DNA of 64,000 nt from Prosthecodimorpha hirschii (lineage in GTDB: Bacteria; Pseudomonadota; Alphaproteobacteria; Rhizobiales; Ancalomicrobiaceae). Made by a program: the position numbers and the translations under genes. The stretch's first letter is position 1; each line of letters starts with the position of its first letter. The stretch is taken from the NCBI RefSeq assembly GCF_001305515.1, contig NZ_LJYW01000001.1, forward strand, positions 5,751,691 to 5,815,690, given 5' to 3'. A model generated the notes under the pieces. That model was given only the letters and a program-made list of their open reading frames with translations, did no database searches and had not been told where the DNA came from. Positions 10,866 through 20,351 of this stretch are shown one piece after another.

Positions 10866-11499
10866 GGGCGCGCTCCCGGCGGGCCGCGGCGAAAGCCGGG
10901 ATGGCGGTCAGGGCACCGACCGCGACATAGACGGCGGCGATCAGGCGCAGGATGCCGTGATGCGACCAGCCGGCCGGGATCCGGTCCTGCAAGGCCAGCG
11001 GATAGACCGGGATCGCCAGATTGAGCAGATCGCCGAACAGGATGATGCAGAAGGCGGTCAGGAAGAGGGAGAGCGGGACCAGTTCGCCGAGGCGCGCCTG
11101 CGGGCTCGCGTGGCCGCCGATCAGCATGGCGAGCGGACCGGCGATCGCGATGCCGAGCCCGGGCGTCACCATGAAGCCGAGATCGAACGGGCGGATCGTC
11201 AGGGCGAAGACCACCAGGCCGAGCGGGATCATGATCGCCGGGCGCAGATGCAGCCCCTCGACCCGGGCATCCGGCTTGACGATGCCGAAGGCGACGAGCA
11301 GCACGCCGCAGAGGCCCAGCAGACCCGCCAGCATCTTCGGCATCATGGCGGGTCCCATCGCCCGCATGGTGCCGGCGTTCAGCGACGAGACCGCCCACCA
11401 GGCAAAGGCCGCCAGCGCGATCAGCAGGAGCCCCCCCAGGATACTCTGATTGAGACCGCCCCGCTCGCCCCGCGCGGGTCCGTCCGCATGCCCAGCCAT
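10858..11499 (-). CDS. tctB: tripartite tricarboxylate transporter small permease (TctB family)
   Basis: This 213-aa protein has four hydrophobic segments (about residues 20-40, 55-75, 85-125 and 170-205), as expected for the small TctB subunit that partners TctA. The ATG at 11499 is preferred because AGGGGAGGA lies about six bases upstream; an ATG two codons earlier would abut that site. It is the first gene of the operon. The 113 bases before it separate it from a same-strand gene and probably carry the promoter. Confidence 0.88.
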   Translation of the reverse strand: MAGHADGPARGERGGLNQSILGGLLLIALAAFAWWAVSSLNAGTMRAMGPAMMPKMLAGLLGLCGVLLVAFGIVKPDARVEGLHLRPAIMIPLGLVVFALTIRPFDLGFMVTPGLGIAIAGPLAMLIGGHASPQARLGELVPLSLFLTAFCIILFGDLLNLAIPVYPLALQDRIPAGWSHHGILRLIAAVYVAVGALTAIPAFAAARRERAHD

Positions 11500-11612
11500 G
11501 CCCATTCCTCCCCTTCGCCCGGCGCGTCCGGCCCCGTCGTTGGGGGACATCGGTCGCCTGCGCCTCGCGGATCCTTCATATCAGACCTGTCATTGAAGGA
11601 AACAGCAGGCTG

Positions 11613-13289
11613 TCAGGGCGATGCGGGGGAGACCGTGAACCCGTGCCGGATCGGCATGGCCGGATCGGAATTCTTGATGATCGCTTCGACCGGCACATAG
11701 ACGAGATCATAGTCGCCGGGTTCGTCCGGTGCCTGCAGGCGGGCGGTTCGGGCACGGGCCGCAAGCGTCGCCACCGCGACATCCGACAGGGTGGTGTAAC
11801 CGCGTCGCACGATCGCGATCCGGTCGCCGTCTGCGGCCGGCAACGAGACGGTGAGATCGAGCCAGGCTCCCGGGCGCACCGTGCGCGGGGGAGCGACGAA
11901 TGCGGGACCGTCCGTCACCTCGATCACAAGTTCGGCGACCGGCAGGTCGGCCTGGCCGACATGGACCAGCCGCAACTGGCTGCGCCCCGGCGGCAGGCGC
12001 CACAGCGCGCGGGTCGGACCGGGCTTCGTCACCGTGTCGGTCGGCCGGAAGCCGGGCCAGCCGGCGGGTTCGAAGGGGCGTAACTCGAGCTGCAGCGCCG
12101 CCGGCACCTCGCTCGCCCAGCCGAGTTCGACCGGCTCGCGGAAGCGCGCCGATGCCGGCCCGATCACCCGGACGGCGGTCGGGGCGACCTCCAGGGTCGC
12201 CTCGGCCAGGGGGCCGTCGTCGCCGTCGATCTCCAGCCTGAACCGTCCGCCGGAGAGCGGCGCGACGAAATCGATCGTCTTGCCGGCATCGACGAAGCCG
12301 GAGGCGACGTTGCGGCGGTCGCCCTCGGCCTCGCGCACCCCCCAGGTCGCCGAACGGGCGAAGCTGCCGGTGACCGGAAGCTTCAGCGAATCGCCGCCGC
12401 GGATGCGCTCCGGCAGGCCGATCCGGGCGTCGCTCGGGCCGACCTCGACCACCCAGCGCGCCACCCGCAGGATCGGCGCGCAGGAGAGATAGGATGCGAT
12501 ATGGCGCCCGGGCCGGGCACTCGCCTCCAGATGCACCTCGCGCCGGACGCCGAGCGCCTCGGCCTTGCGCGGATCGCCGCCGCGGGCGCCGACGCGGGCC
12601 ATCACGGCGAGGCCGTCGGGTGCCGCCGGGTTCGACCAGGCGAGCCGGATGCGGCTGGCGGCCGGGGGCGCGCCGTCGACCGGGATCGGCTCGATCGCCG
12701 GCGCGATCCGGTCGAGGGGGATCGTCACCTCGGCCTTGCCGCCCTCGGTGACGGTGGCGGCGGCCTCGCCCCACCGCATCGGCTGCGTGCCGAGCGCGAC
12801 GCGGAAGCGATAGGCGCCGGCCGGGAGGGTCATCGGCGTGCCGGACGGCACCTGCTCCAGGAACCGGTCTTCCGGGTCCCGGATGGCGGCGACCTGGGCG
12901 GTCCCGGCGACCGCGCCGTCGCGGGGATCGATGGCGCGGATCGTGATCGTGCCGCGCGGCGCGTTCAGGAGTTCGTCGCGCGAGAACAGGGCCGGGATGC
13001 CGTACCAGGGCATGAACACGGTCAGGAACAGGGCGCCGGTCGGGTTCGGCCCGCGCACCGGGCGGAAGCCGCCGGCCGGGCATTTCGGCGCGACGGGGGT
13101 ACCGAAGGCGGCCGGGACCGGACCTGCGAAGGCCGCAGGCACCTCGGCTTCGTCGCTCCAGGCGGTCGGTGCCGGCTCCCAGCCCTTGAACAGGTCGCGC
13201 AGCACGAAGCTGGCGAAGGCCAGGAAGGCGAGGCCGGCCAGGGCGGCGAGCCCGACCAGCCAGGCAACGAGCTTCAGAAGGAATCGCAT
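11613..13289 (-). CDS. hypothetical membrane-anchored protein with beta-sandwich-like repeats
   Basis: I do not recognise this 558-aa protein. A membrane segment (residues 3-30, FLLKLVAWLVGLAALAGLAF) is followed by a long segment that would lie outside the membrane, with two cysteines in the mature part (KCPAG and SYLSCAP). The rest is proline-, valine- and arginine-rich. It shows several stretches like immunoglobulin-type strands (IRLAWSNPAAPDGLAV, PVELGWASEVPAALQLEL, PGAWLDLTVSLPAADGDRI), each introduced by a phrase resembling GPASARFREPVELGW. The end resembles the carbohydrate- or VWA-linked beta domains of envelope proteins (DEPGDYDLVYV). It is neither a transporter nor an enzyme I can name. 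The ATG at 13289 is chosen; a GTG four codons earlier is possible. Confidence 0.75.
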   Translation of the reverse strand: MRFLLKLVAWLVGLAALAGLAFLAFASFVLRDLFKGWEPAPTAWSDEAEVPAAFAGPVPAAFGTPVAPKCPAGGFRPVRGPNPTGALFLTVFMPWYGIPALFSRDELLNAPRGTITIRAIDPRDGAVAGTAQVAAIRDPEDRFLEQVPSGTPMTLPAGAYRFRVALGTQPMRWGEAAATVTEGGKAEVTIPLDRIAPAIEPIPVDGAPPAASRIRLAWSNPAAPDGLAVMARVGARGGDPRKAEALGVRREVHLEASARPGRHIASYLSCAPILRVARWVVEVGPSDARIGLPERIRGGDSLKLPVTGSFARSATWGVREAEGDRRNVASGFVDAGKTIDFVAPLSGGRFRLEIDGDDGPLAEATLEVAPTAVRVIGPASARFREPVELGWASEVPAALQLELRPFEPAGWPGFRPTDTVTKPGPTRALWRLPPGRSQLRLVHVGQADLPVAELVIEVTDGPAFVAPPRTVRPGAWLDLTVSLPAADGDRIAIVRRGYTTLSDVAVATLAARARTARLQAPDEPGDYDLVYVPVEAIIKNSDPAMPIRHGFTVSPASP

Positions 13290-13496
13290 GGACGGCGGCA
13301 CTCCGGCGGCGGAAGACTCAAGAGCTCCCGAGGTCCTGGCGCTGTGGGCCGTCGCAATCTGCCACAGGCCGGACGCCCTGTCCGATGCCCGCCGGGGCGC
13401 TGGGCGACAAGCCGATTGTCGGGCGATGCCGGACCTGACGGGGAAGGTCCGCGCGGGGCGGGCGTCGCGGCGGCCGCGGGGGGCGTGCGAATGCGA

Positions 13497-13528
13497 AACG
13501 GCCCCGCGGTGACGAGCCGGGGGCCGTT
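13497..13528 (-). terminator. hairpin terminator after the first chemoreceptor gene
   Basis: AACGGCCCC (13497-13505) pairs with GGGGCCGTT (13520-13528). Read on the minus strand, TTTCGCATTCG follows, so this is a plausible intrinsic terminator for the chemoreceptor gene ending at 13552. Confidence 0.6.
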
Positions 13529-13551
13529 CGGATAGGGCAGGGACGGCGGGG

Positions 13552-15246
13552 TCAGGCGGCCTTGAGCTGCTCGACGAAGAGATTGACCTCCTTCTGCAGG
13601 TCCTTGGCCTGGCCCGACAGGGTGCCGGAGAGGCCCATCAGCTGGTTGGAGGCGGCGCCGGTCATCTCGGCGGCGCGGCCGACGCCGGTGATGTTCTCGG
13701 TCACCTGCTCGGTGCCGCGGGCAGCGAGCTGGGTGTTGGACGAGATCTCGCCGGTCGCGGCGCTCTGCTGCTCGATCGCCGAGGCGATGGCCGACGAGAT
13801 GGCCTGGATGTCCGCGACCGTGCCGACGATCTTCTCGATCGCGCCGACGGTGCGGTTGGTGGCGAGCTGGATTTCGCCGATCTTGCCGCCGATCTCCTCG
13901 GTCGCCTTGGCGGTCTGGGCCGCCAATTGCTTGACCTCGGAGGCGACCACCGCGAAGCCGCGGCCGGCCTCGCCGGCCCGCGCCGCCTCGATGGTGGCGT
14001 TGAGGGCGAGGAGGTTGGTCTGGCCGGCGATGTTGTTGATCAGATCGACGACCTCGCCGATCTTGTCGGCGGCCTGCGACAGGGCCTTCACATCCATCTC
14101 CGTGCGGGCGGCCTCGTCGGCGGCCACCTTGGCGACGGAGTTGGACTTGGCGACCTGGCCGGCGATCTCGCGGATCGAGGTCGACATTTCCTCGGTCGAG
14201 GCGGCCACGGTCTGGACGTTGGTGGAGGCCTCCTCGGCGGCGCCGGACACGGCCTGGGCCTGACGGCTGGTCTCCTCGGCGGTCGCCGAGAGATTGCGGG
14301 CGGCGTCGGAAACCTCACCCGAGGACTTGGCAAAGGCGGTCGCGATCGCCTCCATGCGGGCGACGAACTGTTCGGCGAGCGTGCCGCGCTTGCGGATGCG
14401 CTCCTGCTCGGCTGCGGCGGCAGCCTCCTGCGCCCGGCGTTGCCGTTCGGCCTCGGCGAGGGCCGCCTTGAAGGCATCCAGGCCGCGGGCCAGCTGCCCG
14501 ACCTCGTCGCGACGCTCGGTGTTCTCGATCGTCACGGAATAATCGCCCTTGCCGATCGTCGTCATGGTCTGCAGCAGGCGGGCGATCGGCGTGGACACGC
14601 TGGCGCGCACGATCATGATGGCAAGGCCGACCACGAGGACGGTGGCCAGGACCATGCCCAGCAGCGTCATCATCGAGACCGAGCTGGTCATGGCCGAGTT
14701 GTCGTCGCTGATCTTGTCGACGGCGGCGATCAGGACATCGTTGAACTTGACCAGCCGCCCCTGCACGTCCCGCATCTGCGGTTCGCAATCGGAAACCATC
14801 TTGCCCAAGGCCTTCTGGTTCTCCGTCGGGTCGGTGGATTGCGACATCCGCGCGACATCACCGCAGACGCCGTTCATGACCGCGCGAATCCCGCTGGACA
14901 GCGCGTCGAGATCGGCCGCCTTCGAGGGGAGCGACGTGCGCGCCTTGCCGAGATTGTCTTCGAACAGCTCGAACGCCTTGCGGCGGTTCCCCGCCATCTG
15001 CTGGTTCATCGCGTCAGTCGTGGCGGCAGCATTGCCGTAGAGCGACGCGATCAGATCCGAAATGTTCCGATTGGCGCGGGCAACATAGACGGTCGCATTG
15101 GATTCGGCTGTCAGAAGACGCGAGTAGCTCTCGTCGATCGACCTCATCGAATGGGCTGCATACAGAATGCCGCCCATAGAAGTCAAAGCCAGCAACATCA
15201 ATAGCGCGGTGATCTTGGTGGCGAGCGTCAGATCTTTGAAAGACAT
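13552..15246 (-). CDS. methyl-accepting chemotaxis protein
   Basis: This 564-aa transmembrane chemoreceptor has TM1 near residues 10-31, a periplasmic domain with two cysteines (Cys128 and Cys154) and a predicted helical-bundle character, and TM2 near 190-213. A HAMP linker and a cytoplasmic signalling domain follow, with the hairpin tip [20 protein letters not shown]. The HAMP-to-signalling linker has a charged coiled coil ([20 protein letters not shown]). There is no C-terminal CheR/CheB-tethering pentapeptide; the protein ends EQLKAA. The ligand is unknown. A GGGGGA ribosome binding site precedes the ATG. No che genes are nearby. Confidence 0.93.
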   Translation of the reverse strand: MSFKDLTLATKITALLMLLALTSMGGILYAAHSMRSIDESYSRLLTAESNATVYVARANRNISDLIASLYGNAAATTDAMNQQMAGNRRKAFELFEDNLGKARTSLPSKAADLDALSSGIRAVMNGVCGDVARMSQSTDPTENQKALGKMVSDCEPQMRDVQGRLVKFNDVLIAAVDKISDDNSAMTSSVSMMTLLGMVLATVLVVGLAIMIVRASVSTPIARLLQTMTTIGKGDYSVTIENTERRDEVGQLARGLDAFKAALAEAERQRRAQEAAAAAEQERIRKRGTLAEQFVARMEAIATAFAKSSGEVSDAARNLSATAEETSRQAQAVSGAAEEASTNVQTVAASTEEMSTSIREIAGQVAKSNSVAKVAADEAARTEMDVKALSQAADKIGEVVDLINNIAGQTNLLALNATIEAARAGEAGRGFAVVASEVKQLAAQTAKATEEIGGKIGEIQLATNRTVGAIEKIVGTVADIQAISSAIASAIEQQSAATGEISSNTQLAARGTEQVTENITGVGRAAEMTGAASNQLMGLSGTLSGQAKDLQKEVNLFVEQLKAA

Positions 15247-15619
15247 CGGATCCCCCGACTGGTTTGAACGTCGCGCCCATTTTGAGGATTCTATGGTTAA
15301 TAATTGTTAAATATTCGATGTACTGATTGCAATAAGTAGTCTTCTCGGAGTGGAAGGCGAAAATCCGATGTTATGAACGAGACTCGGTTATATTGTATTC
15401 GTATTCGAATATGCATTCGCAACGGAATTTCGACCGGAAGACGTAGCGATGTGATCGTCGCTGATGCGGCTTGCACGGCTTCCTCTCGGTGAGGCGGCGG
15501 ACGGCCCGGTCGCCCCGCCGCGCCGGATTGGCCGTGTCCCCGGCTCGGTTTCGATCGAAAGCAAACGACCCCGGGCTGTGGAGCCCGGGGTCGCGCATGG
15601 CGGCTCGGTTCGGCAGGCG
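15247..15619. other. AT-rich intergenic region between two chemoreceptor genes
   Basis: In this 373-base gap, positions about 15285-15420 are markedly AT-rich compared with everything around them. They include TTAATAATTGTTAAATATT and a palindrome TATTCGAATA (15402-15411) next to repeated ATTCG words. This is the likely promoter region of the chemoreceptor gene starting at 15246. The distal part holds the terminator of the other chemoreceptor gene. I cannot assign a sigma-factor class and see no gene. Confidence 0.5.
15567..15592 (-). terminator. strong intrinsic terminator after the second chemoreceptor gene
   Basis: GACCCCGGGCT (15567-15577) and AGCCCGGGGTC (15582-15592) form a perfect 11-bp stem with a 4-nt loop. 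On the minus strand GTTTGCTTT follows, giving a standard rho-independent terminator for the gene ending at 15620. Confidence 0.85.
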
Positions 15620-17296
15620 TCAGGCGGCCTTGAGCTGATCGACGAACTGGCTCACTTCCTTCTGCAGGTCCTTCGCCTGGACCGACAGACTGCCGGAAAG
15701 GCCCATCAACTGGGTCGAGGCGGCGCCGGTCATTTCGGCGGCGCGGCCGACGCCGGTGATGTTGTTGGTCACGTCCTCGGTGCCACGGGCGGCCTGTTGC
15801 GTGTTGGAGGAGATTTCGCCGGTGGCGGCACCCTGTTCCTCGATCGCCGTCGCGATCATCGAGGAGATGCTCTGAATCTGCGAGATGGTTCCGACGATCC
15901 GGTTGATCGAGCCGACCGTCCGGTTGGTGGCCTGCTGGATCTCGTTGATCTTGGAGCCGATCTCTTCGGTTGCCTTGGCGGTCTGGGAGGCAAGCTGCTT
16001 GACCTCCGACGCCACCACCGCGAAGCCGCGGCCGGCTTCGCCGGCGCGCGCCGCTTCGATCGTGGCGTTGAGGGCGAGCAGGTTGGTCTGGCCGGCGATG
16101 TTGTTGATCAGGTCGACGACCTCGCCGATCTTCGCGGCCGCCTCGGCCAGCGCCTTCACGTCGTTTTCGGTATGTCCGGCTTCCGAGGCGGCGACATTGG
16201 CGACCTCGCTCGACCGGGTGACCTGGCCGGCGATCTCCCGGATCGAGGCGGAGAGTTCTTCGGTCGACGCGGCGACCGTCTGCACGTTGGCGGACGCCTC
16301 TTCGGCGGCGGCGGCGACCGACTGCGCCTGGCGCGAGGTCTCTTCCGCCGTCGCCGAAAGGTTCTTGGCGGCGTCCGAAACCTGGCCCGACGACTGGGTG
16401 AAGCTGTTGGCGAGAGACTGCATCCGGTCGACGAAATTCTCGGCCAGTCGGGCGCGGCGCTCGGTGAGGGTCCGGTCCGCGGCTTCGCGCGCGGCCTGAT
16501 CGCGGCGCGCCTTCTCGGCGGCCACGAGGCTGTCGCGGAAACTCTGCAAGGTGCCCGCGATCATGCCGACTTCATCCTTGCGATCCTGATAGGGAACTTC
16601 CGTCGCAAGATTTCCGTCGGCGATGGCGTGCATGCGCTGGGTGATGATCGTGATCGGCTTGGCGATGATGCTCGCCAACATCATGATGCCGAGGACGGCG
16701 ACGACGGCCATCAGGATGCCGCTGACCACGATCGCCAGGCCGATTTCGCCAAGCGAATCGTCGAGCGTCTTAGAGCGCGCCGCGAGCAGCGCTTCTTCAC
16801 CGGCCTTGATGTCCTTCAGCAGAACGCGAATGCCGTCCATCGAGCGCTTGCCGGCACCGCTGCGCTCCAGTTCGCGCGCCTGTTCCCGCGTCGCTTCGCT
16901 GGCCATCCACTGGATGCCCTTTTCCGCCACGTCCCGGCGCCAGGTCTCCGCGGCCGCCATCACTTCGTCGAGCCGGCGCTGCTGCGCGGGATTGTCCGAG
17001 GTCAGCGCCTTGATCTTGTCGAAGGCCGTCTTGAAGCTGGCGATCCCGGCCTTGTACGGATCGAGATTGCCGGGATTGTTGGTGATCAGAAAGCCCCGGA
17101 AGCCGGTCTCCTGGTCGACAATCGCCGCCCCGACGGCATCTGCCTGCTGCAGGACAGCATAGGTATGCTGGTTCCAGTCAACGGCCTTTTCGACGGTTCG
17201 CTCATTCATAAAGATATAAATGTTTGCGGCGACCGAGACCACGATCAAGACCGCAAAGGTCAGTGCGATCTTCATGGATATGCGCAAGTTATTCAT
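15620..17296 (-). CDS. methyl-accepting chemotaxis protein with CHASE3-type sensor
   Basis: This 558-aa chemoreceptor has TM1 near residues 9-30 and a periplasmic domain with the CHASE3 signature [15 protein letters not shown] near residue 60. TM2 lies near 186-208, then HAMP and the MCP signalling domain with the same tip sequence as its neighbour. The last 250 or so residues are almost identical to the chemoreceptor at 13552-15246, while the sensor domains are unrelated. This suggests duplication with sensor-domain exchange. It starts at an ATG preceded by GAGGT and ends DQLKAA without a tethering pentapeptide. The signal is unknown. Confidence 0.94.
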   Translation of the reverse strand: MNNLRISMKIALTFAVLIVVSVAANIYIFMNERTVEKAVDWNQHTYAVLQQADAVGAAIVDQETGFRGFLITNNPGNLDPYKAGIASFKTAFDKIKALTSDNPAQQRRLDEVMAAAETWRRDVAEKGIQWMASEATREQARELERSGAGKRSMDGIRVLLKDIKAGEEALLAARSKTLDDSLGEIGLAIVVSGILMAVVAVLGIMMLASIIAKPITIITQRMHAIADGNLATEVPYQDRKDEVGMIAGTLQSFRDSLVAAEKARRDQAAREAADRTLTERRARLAENFVDRMQSLANSFTQSSGQVSDAAKNLSATAEETSRQAQSVAAAAEEASANVQTVAASTEELSASIREIAGQVTRSSEVANVAASEAGHTENDVKALAEAAAKIGEVVDLINNIAGQTNLLALNATIEAARAGEAGRGFAVVASEVKQLASQTAKATEEIGSKINEIQQATNRTVGSINRIVGTISQIQSISSMIATAIEEQGAATGEISSNTQQAARGTEDVTNNITGVGRAAEMTGAASTQLMGLSGSLSVQAKDLQKEVSQFVDQLKAA

Positions 17297-17755
17297 GGCG
17301 ACCTCGTTTGCCGTCTTTTGATTTTGGGGCGTTTCAGACTTGGGCGGTGATACGTCGGCTGTGCAGGTCCAGCCCTTGGCGTCGATCGGGGTGCCCCGAG
17401 CGCCGGGCTGGCAGTCCCTTCGGAGACCGCGGGACGCGCAAGGCCCGACCTGAAAAGGCCTATCCCTGGCTCACGTCGACTGGGTTCGGATCGTCGCCGT
17501 CCTATGTTCGTGTCACGCCGACGATGAGAAGCGTCTTGGTGCGAGGCTTAACTCTAAGAAAAATGTGATTAACGTTGCGTAAAATCGCTTTGGACAGAAA
17601 TATCAAATGATGATCCCGTCCGGCCGTGGCAGGCGAGATGCTATGGAGTCTGCGGTCGCATTCGAAATTCGTATAGGCAGTTCCGCGAAGGCGGTTGAAC
17701 AGCAGCGGCACCCGCAAGGGTCGCAAAACATATGGTTGCGCTGGCGGCGACAAAT
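17297..17755. other. non-coding region upstream of the CHASE3 chemoreceptor
   Basis: This 459-base gap separates two genes on the minus strand. The part near 17545-17660 is AT-rich (AACTCTAAGAAAAATGTGA) and may hold the chemoreceptor promoter. I see no convincing gene. An open frame at 17502-17753 lacks a ribosome binding site, and its composition is unlike its neighbours. Confidence 0.5.
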
Positions 17756-18847
17756 CTACCCGCGGCCGGCGCCGACATCTCGAATGAGCAGCTTCACTTC
17801 GAATGTGCGGCCATTGCGTTCGACGACGAGGGTCATCTGTCCGCCGATGCCGACCGCGGCCATGATTTTCTTCAGTTCGGCAAGGCGCGTGACGGCCTTG
17901 CCCTCGGCGCCGACGATGATGTCGCCGAGCGATCCGGTCGCCTCGTCGATGCCGCGCAGGCCGGCGCGCTCGGCGGGCGAACCGGGCTGGGTGCGGACGA
18001 CCACCAGGCCGTCGATGCCGAGCCGGGCGGCGACCGCCTCGTCGCCGACCACGATGCCGATGCCCGGCGTCGGGACCCGGCCGTTGGCGATCAGCTGCGG
18101 CACGACCCGGTTGACCGTGTCGACGGGAATCGCGAAGCCGATCCCGGCCGAGGCCCCCGACGGTGAGAAGATGGCGGTGTTGACGCCGATCAGCCGGCCC
18201 GAGGAATCGAGCAGCGGGCCGCCGGAATTGCCGGGATTGATGGCCGCGTCGGTCTGGATGACATCGGCCAGTTCGCCGCCGCCGTCGGTCGGCAGCTGAC
18301 GCTGCACGGCGCTGACGATGCCGGTGGTCAGCGTCTGTTCGAGGCCGAAGGGATTGCCGATCGCATAGACGCTCTGGCCGACCGCCAGTTGGGCCGAACT
18401 GCCGATCGCGATCGGTGGCGCCGGCTTGTTGATCCGCCCGAGCGCCAGGACGGCCAGGTCGTTGTCGGGCGCGAGGCCGACCACCTCCGCGTCGACGATC
18501 TCGCCGGTCGCCATCCGGACGCGGATCCGGCCGGCATTGGCGACGACATGATTGTTGGTCACGACATGGCCGGCCGCATCCCAGACGAAGCCGGTCCCGG
18601 AGGATTGACCGCCCTGTTGCCGGTTGAAGCGCGCCGAAGCCTCCGCGAAGACGTGAACCACCGACGGGGAGGTCTGGCGGAAGAGCTCGATGACGGCGGT
18701 CTCGCCGGCGCCGAGACCCGCCGGCGGCGTCACCGACCGGGGCGCGCCGGAGGAATAGAGCAGGCGGGCCACATAGGGCTCGCCGACGAAGCCGAGGACC
18801 GCCAGGGTCAGGATCAGCAGCAGGATGCGCTCGATACGGTCGAACAT
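17756..18847 (-). CDS. DegQ/DegS-like trypsin-type serine protease with one PDZ domain
   Basis: This 363-aa protein has an N-terminal membrane segment (residues 8-21, ILLLILTLAVLGFV) and a trypsin-like domain. The catalytic triad is visible: His100 in VVTNNHVV, Asp130 in DNDLAVL and Ser208 in NPGNSGGPLL. A single C-terminal PDZ domain (about 255-355, GLVVVRTQPGSPAERAGLRG) follows. One PDZ domain and an uncleaved-looking anchor suggest a DegS- or HhoB-type periplasmic protease rather than two-PDZ DegP. It is a single gene; substrates are unknown. Confidence 0.93.
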   Translation of the reverse strand: MFDRIERILLLILTLAVLGFVGEPYVARLLYSSGAPRSVTPPAGLGAGETAVIELFRQTSPSVVHVFAEASARFNRQQGGQSSGTGFVWDAAGHVVTNNHVVANAGRIRVRMATGEIVDAEVVGLAPDNDLAVLALGRINKPAPPIAIGSSAQLAVGQSVYAIGNPFGLEQTLTTGIVSAVQRQLPTDGGGELADVIQTDAAINPGNSGGPLLDSSGRLIGVNTAIFSPSGASAGIGFAIPVDTVNRVVPQLIANGRVPTPGIGIVVGDEAVAARLGIDGLVVVRTQPGSPAERAGLRGIDEATGSLGDIIVGAEGKAVTRLAELKKIMAAVGIGGQMTLVVERNGRTFEVKLLIRDVGAGRG

Positions 18848-18971
18848 GACGGTTTCGCTCCGGCGGCGTCAGGTCGGATCAACGGGCGATGGTCAACGGG
18901 GCGGTGGTCAACGGGCGGGGGCGGTCCGCGCCGGGCCAGCGCAGCGCGGTCCGGCAGCGGGAGATTGCGGC

Positions 18972-20003
18972 TCAGACAGGCTCGAACGGGACATCGATCG
19001 CAACGGTCCGTTCCAGCCAGGCCGGGACCGGCAGGGCCTTCGAGCGCAGGAAGTCCGGGTTGAACAGCTTGGACTGGTAGCGCGTGCCGTAGTCGCACAG
19101 GATCGTCACGATCGTATGGCCGGGCCCCAGTTCGCGGGCCAGCCGCACCGCGCCGGCGACGTTGATGCCGGACGATCCGCCGAGGCACAGGCCCTCATGT
19201 TCGAGCAGGTCGAACACGATCGGCAAGGCCTCCTCGTCCGAAATGCGATAGGCGAAGTCGGGCCGGAATCCGTCCAGGTTGGCGGTGATGCGTCCCTGGC
19301 CGATGCCCTCGGTGATCGACGAGCCGTCGGCCTTCAAGACGCCCGCAGTGTAGTAGTCGTAGAGCGCGGCGCCGTGCGGGTCGGCGAGCGCGATCTTCAC
19401 GGTCTGCGAGGCCTCGCGCAGGCCGGCCGCGGTGCCGGCGAGCGTACCCCCGGTGCCGACGGCGGCGACGAAGCCGTCGATCCGGCCGCCGGTCTGCTGC
19501 CAGATTTCGCGCGCGGTCGTGCGGGCATGGCCGTCGCGATTGGCGGTGTTGTCGAACTGGTTCGCCCAGATCGCGCCGTTCGGCTCGCTGCGGGCCAACT
19601 GCTCGGCGAGGCGGCCGGACACCTTCACGTAGTTGTTCGGGTTCTTGTAGGGAACGGCCGGGACCTCGATCAGCTGCGCCCCGCACAGCCGAAGCATGTC
19701 CTTCTTTTCCTGGCTCTGCGTCTCCGGAATGACGATCACGGTCCGGAACCCGAGCGCATTGCCGACCAGGGACAGGCCGATGCCGGTATTGCCGGCGGTG
19801 CCCTCGACGATCACGCCGCCCGGTGCCAGCGCGCCCCGCGCCATCGCGTCCTCGATGATGAACAGCGCGGCGCGATCCTTGACCGACTGACCGGGATTCA
19901 TGAACTCGGCCTTGCCGAGGATGGTGCAACCGGTCAGGGCGGAGACCCGTTCGAGGCGGATCAGCGGCGTGTTGCCGATCGCGCCGAGAAGGCCTTTCGT
20001 CAT
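18972..20003 (-). CDS. PLP-dependent cysteine synthase family protein
   Basis: This 343-aa fold-type II PLP enzyme most likely makes cysteine from O-acetylserine and sulfide. The PLP lysine is Lys42 in NPGQSVKDRAAL. The substrate loop VEGTAGNTGIGLS and the cofactor phosphate loop GTGGTLAG are present. It ends after a C-terminal extension, so it belongs to the long (about 340 aa) group rather than short CysK. O-phosphoserine or cystathionine-type activity is not excluded. The start is ATG 20003; a TTG at 20021, preceded by GAGG, would add six residues. It is divergent from the ChrR-like gene. Confidence 0.88.
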   Translation of the reverse strand: MTKGLLGAIGNTPLIRLERVSALTGCTILGKAEFMNPGQSVKDRAALFIIEDAMARGALAPGGVIVEGTAGNTGIGLSLVGNALGFRTVIVIPETQSQEKKDMLRLCGAQLIEVPAVPYKNPNNYVKVSGRLAEQLARSEPNGAIWANQFDNTANRDGHARTTAREIWQQTGGRIDGFVAAVGTGGTLAGTAAGLREASQTVKIALADPHGAALYDYYTAGVLKADGSSITEGIGQGRITANLDGFRPDFAYRISDEEALPIVFDLLEHEGLCLGGSSGINVAGAVRLARELGPGHTIVTILCDYGTRYQSKLFNPDFLRSKALPVPAWLERTVAIDVPFEPV

Positions 20004-20351
20004 GGGGTCGATCTTGCTCAAGGGAGGCCTCGATGGTGGGCGCGCCGCGCCGGACGCCGGACGGACCGGCTCTGCCGACTTTATTGTCGCGCCGAACTTC
20101 ATTATCAAGGCACCCGGTTGCGCCGGAAGGCTCCGGATGGAAATGACCCACCGGGCCGGTCAGCAATGGTGCCGGTTCGTTTCCATCCCGCCATCTAGTG
20201 TGCGGCTGCGAACTCGGCTTTGATTGTTGCCGAGTTTGAGGATCGTTGCGATCCGGTGCGGAATTCGATCGATCGCTGTGATCCGATCGGCGCCGGATGC
20301 GTAGTCTGGTTGAACGGCCAGGACTTCATCGGACGGATCGGATACCGCGGT
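20004..20351. other. divergent regulatory region between the cysteine synthase and ChrR-like genes
   Basis: This 348-base spacer separates divergent genes and should carry both promoters. A TGATCC element at 20279-20284 is the only recognisable signal. I see no sigma-factor gene or other coding sequence here, although an ECF sigma gene would be expected just upstream of a chrR-type gene. Confidence 0.6.
20279..20307 (+). promoter_or_regulatory. candidate RpoE-type (ECF11) promoter of the ChrR-like gene
   Basis: TGATCC at 20279-20284 equals the -35 element of promoters read by the singlet-oxygen sigma factor RpoE of Rhodobacter. It is followed after 17 bases by TAGTCT (20302-20307), a weaker -10. 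The distance to the ATG at 20352 (44 bases) suits a promoter. The hexamer match is seen; recognition by a sigma factor is inference. Confidence 0.4.

Noticed and set aside
17502-17753. 83-codon minus-strand frame in the gap upstream of the CHASE3 chemoreceptor
   Set aside because: No ribosome binding site, no recognisable motif, composition unlike neighbouring genes.
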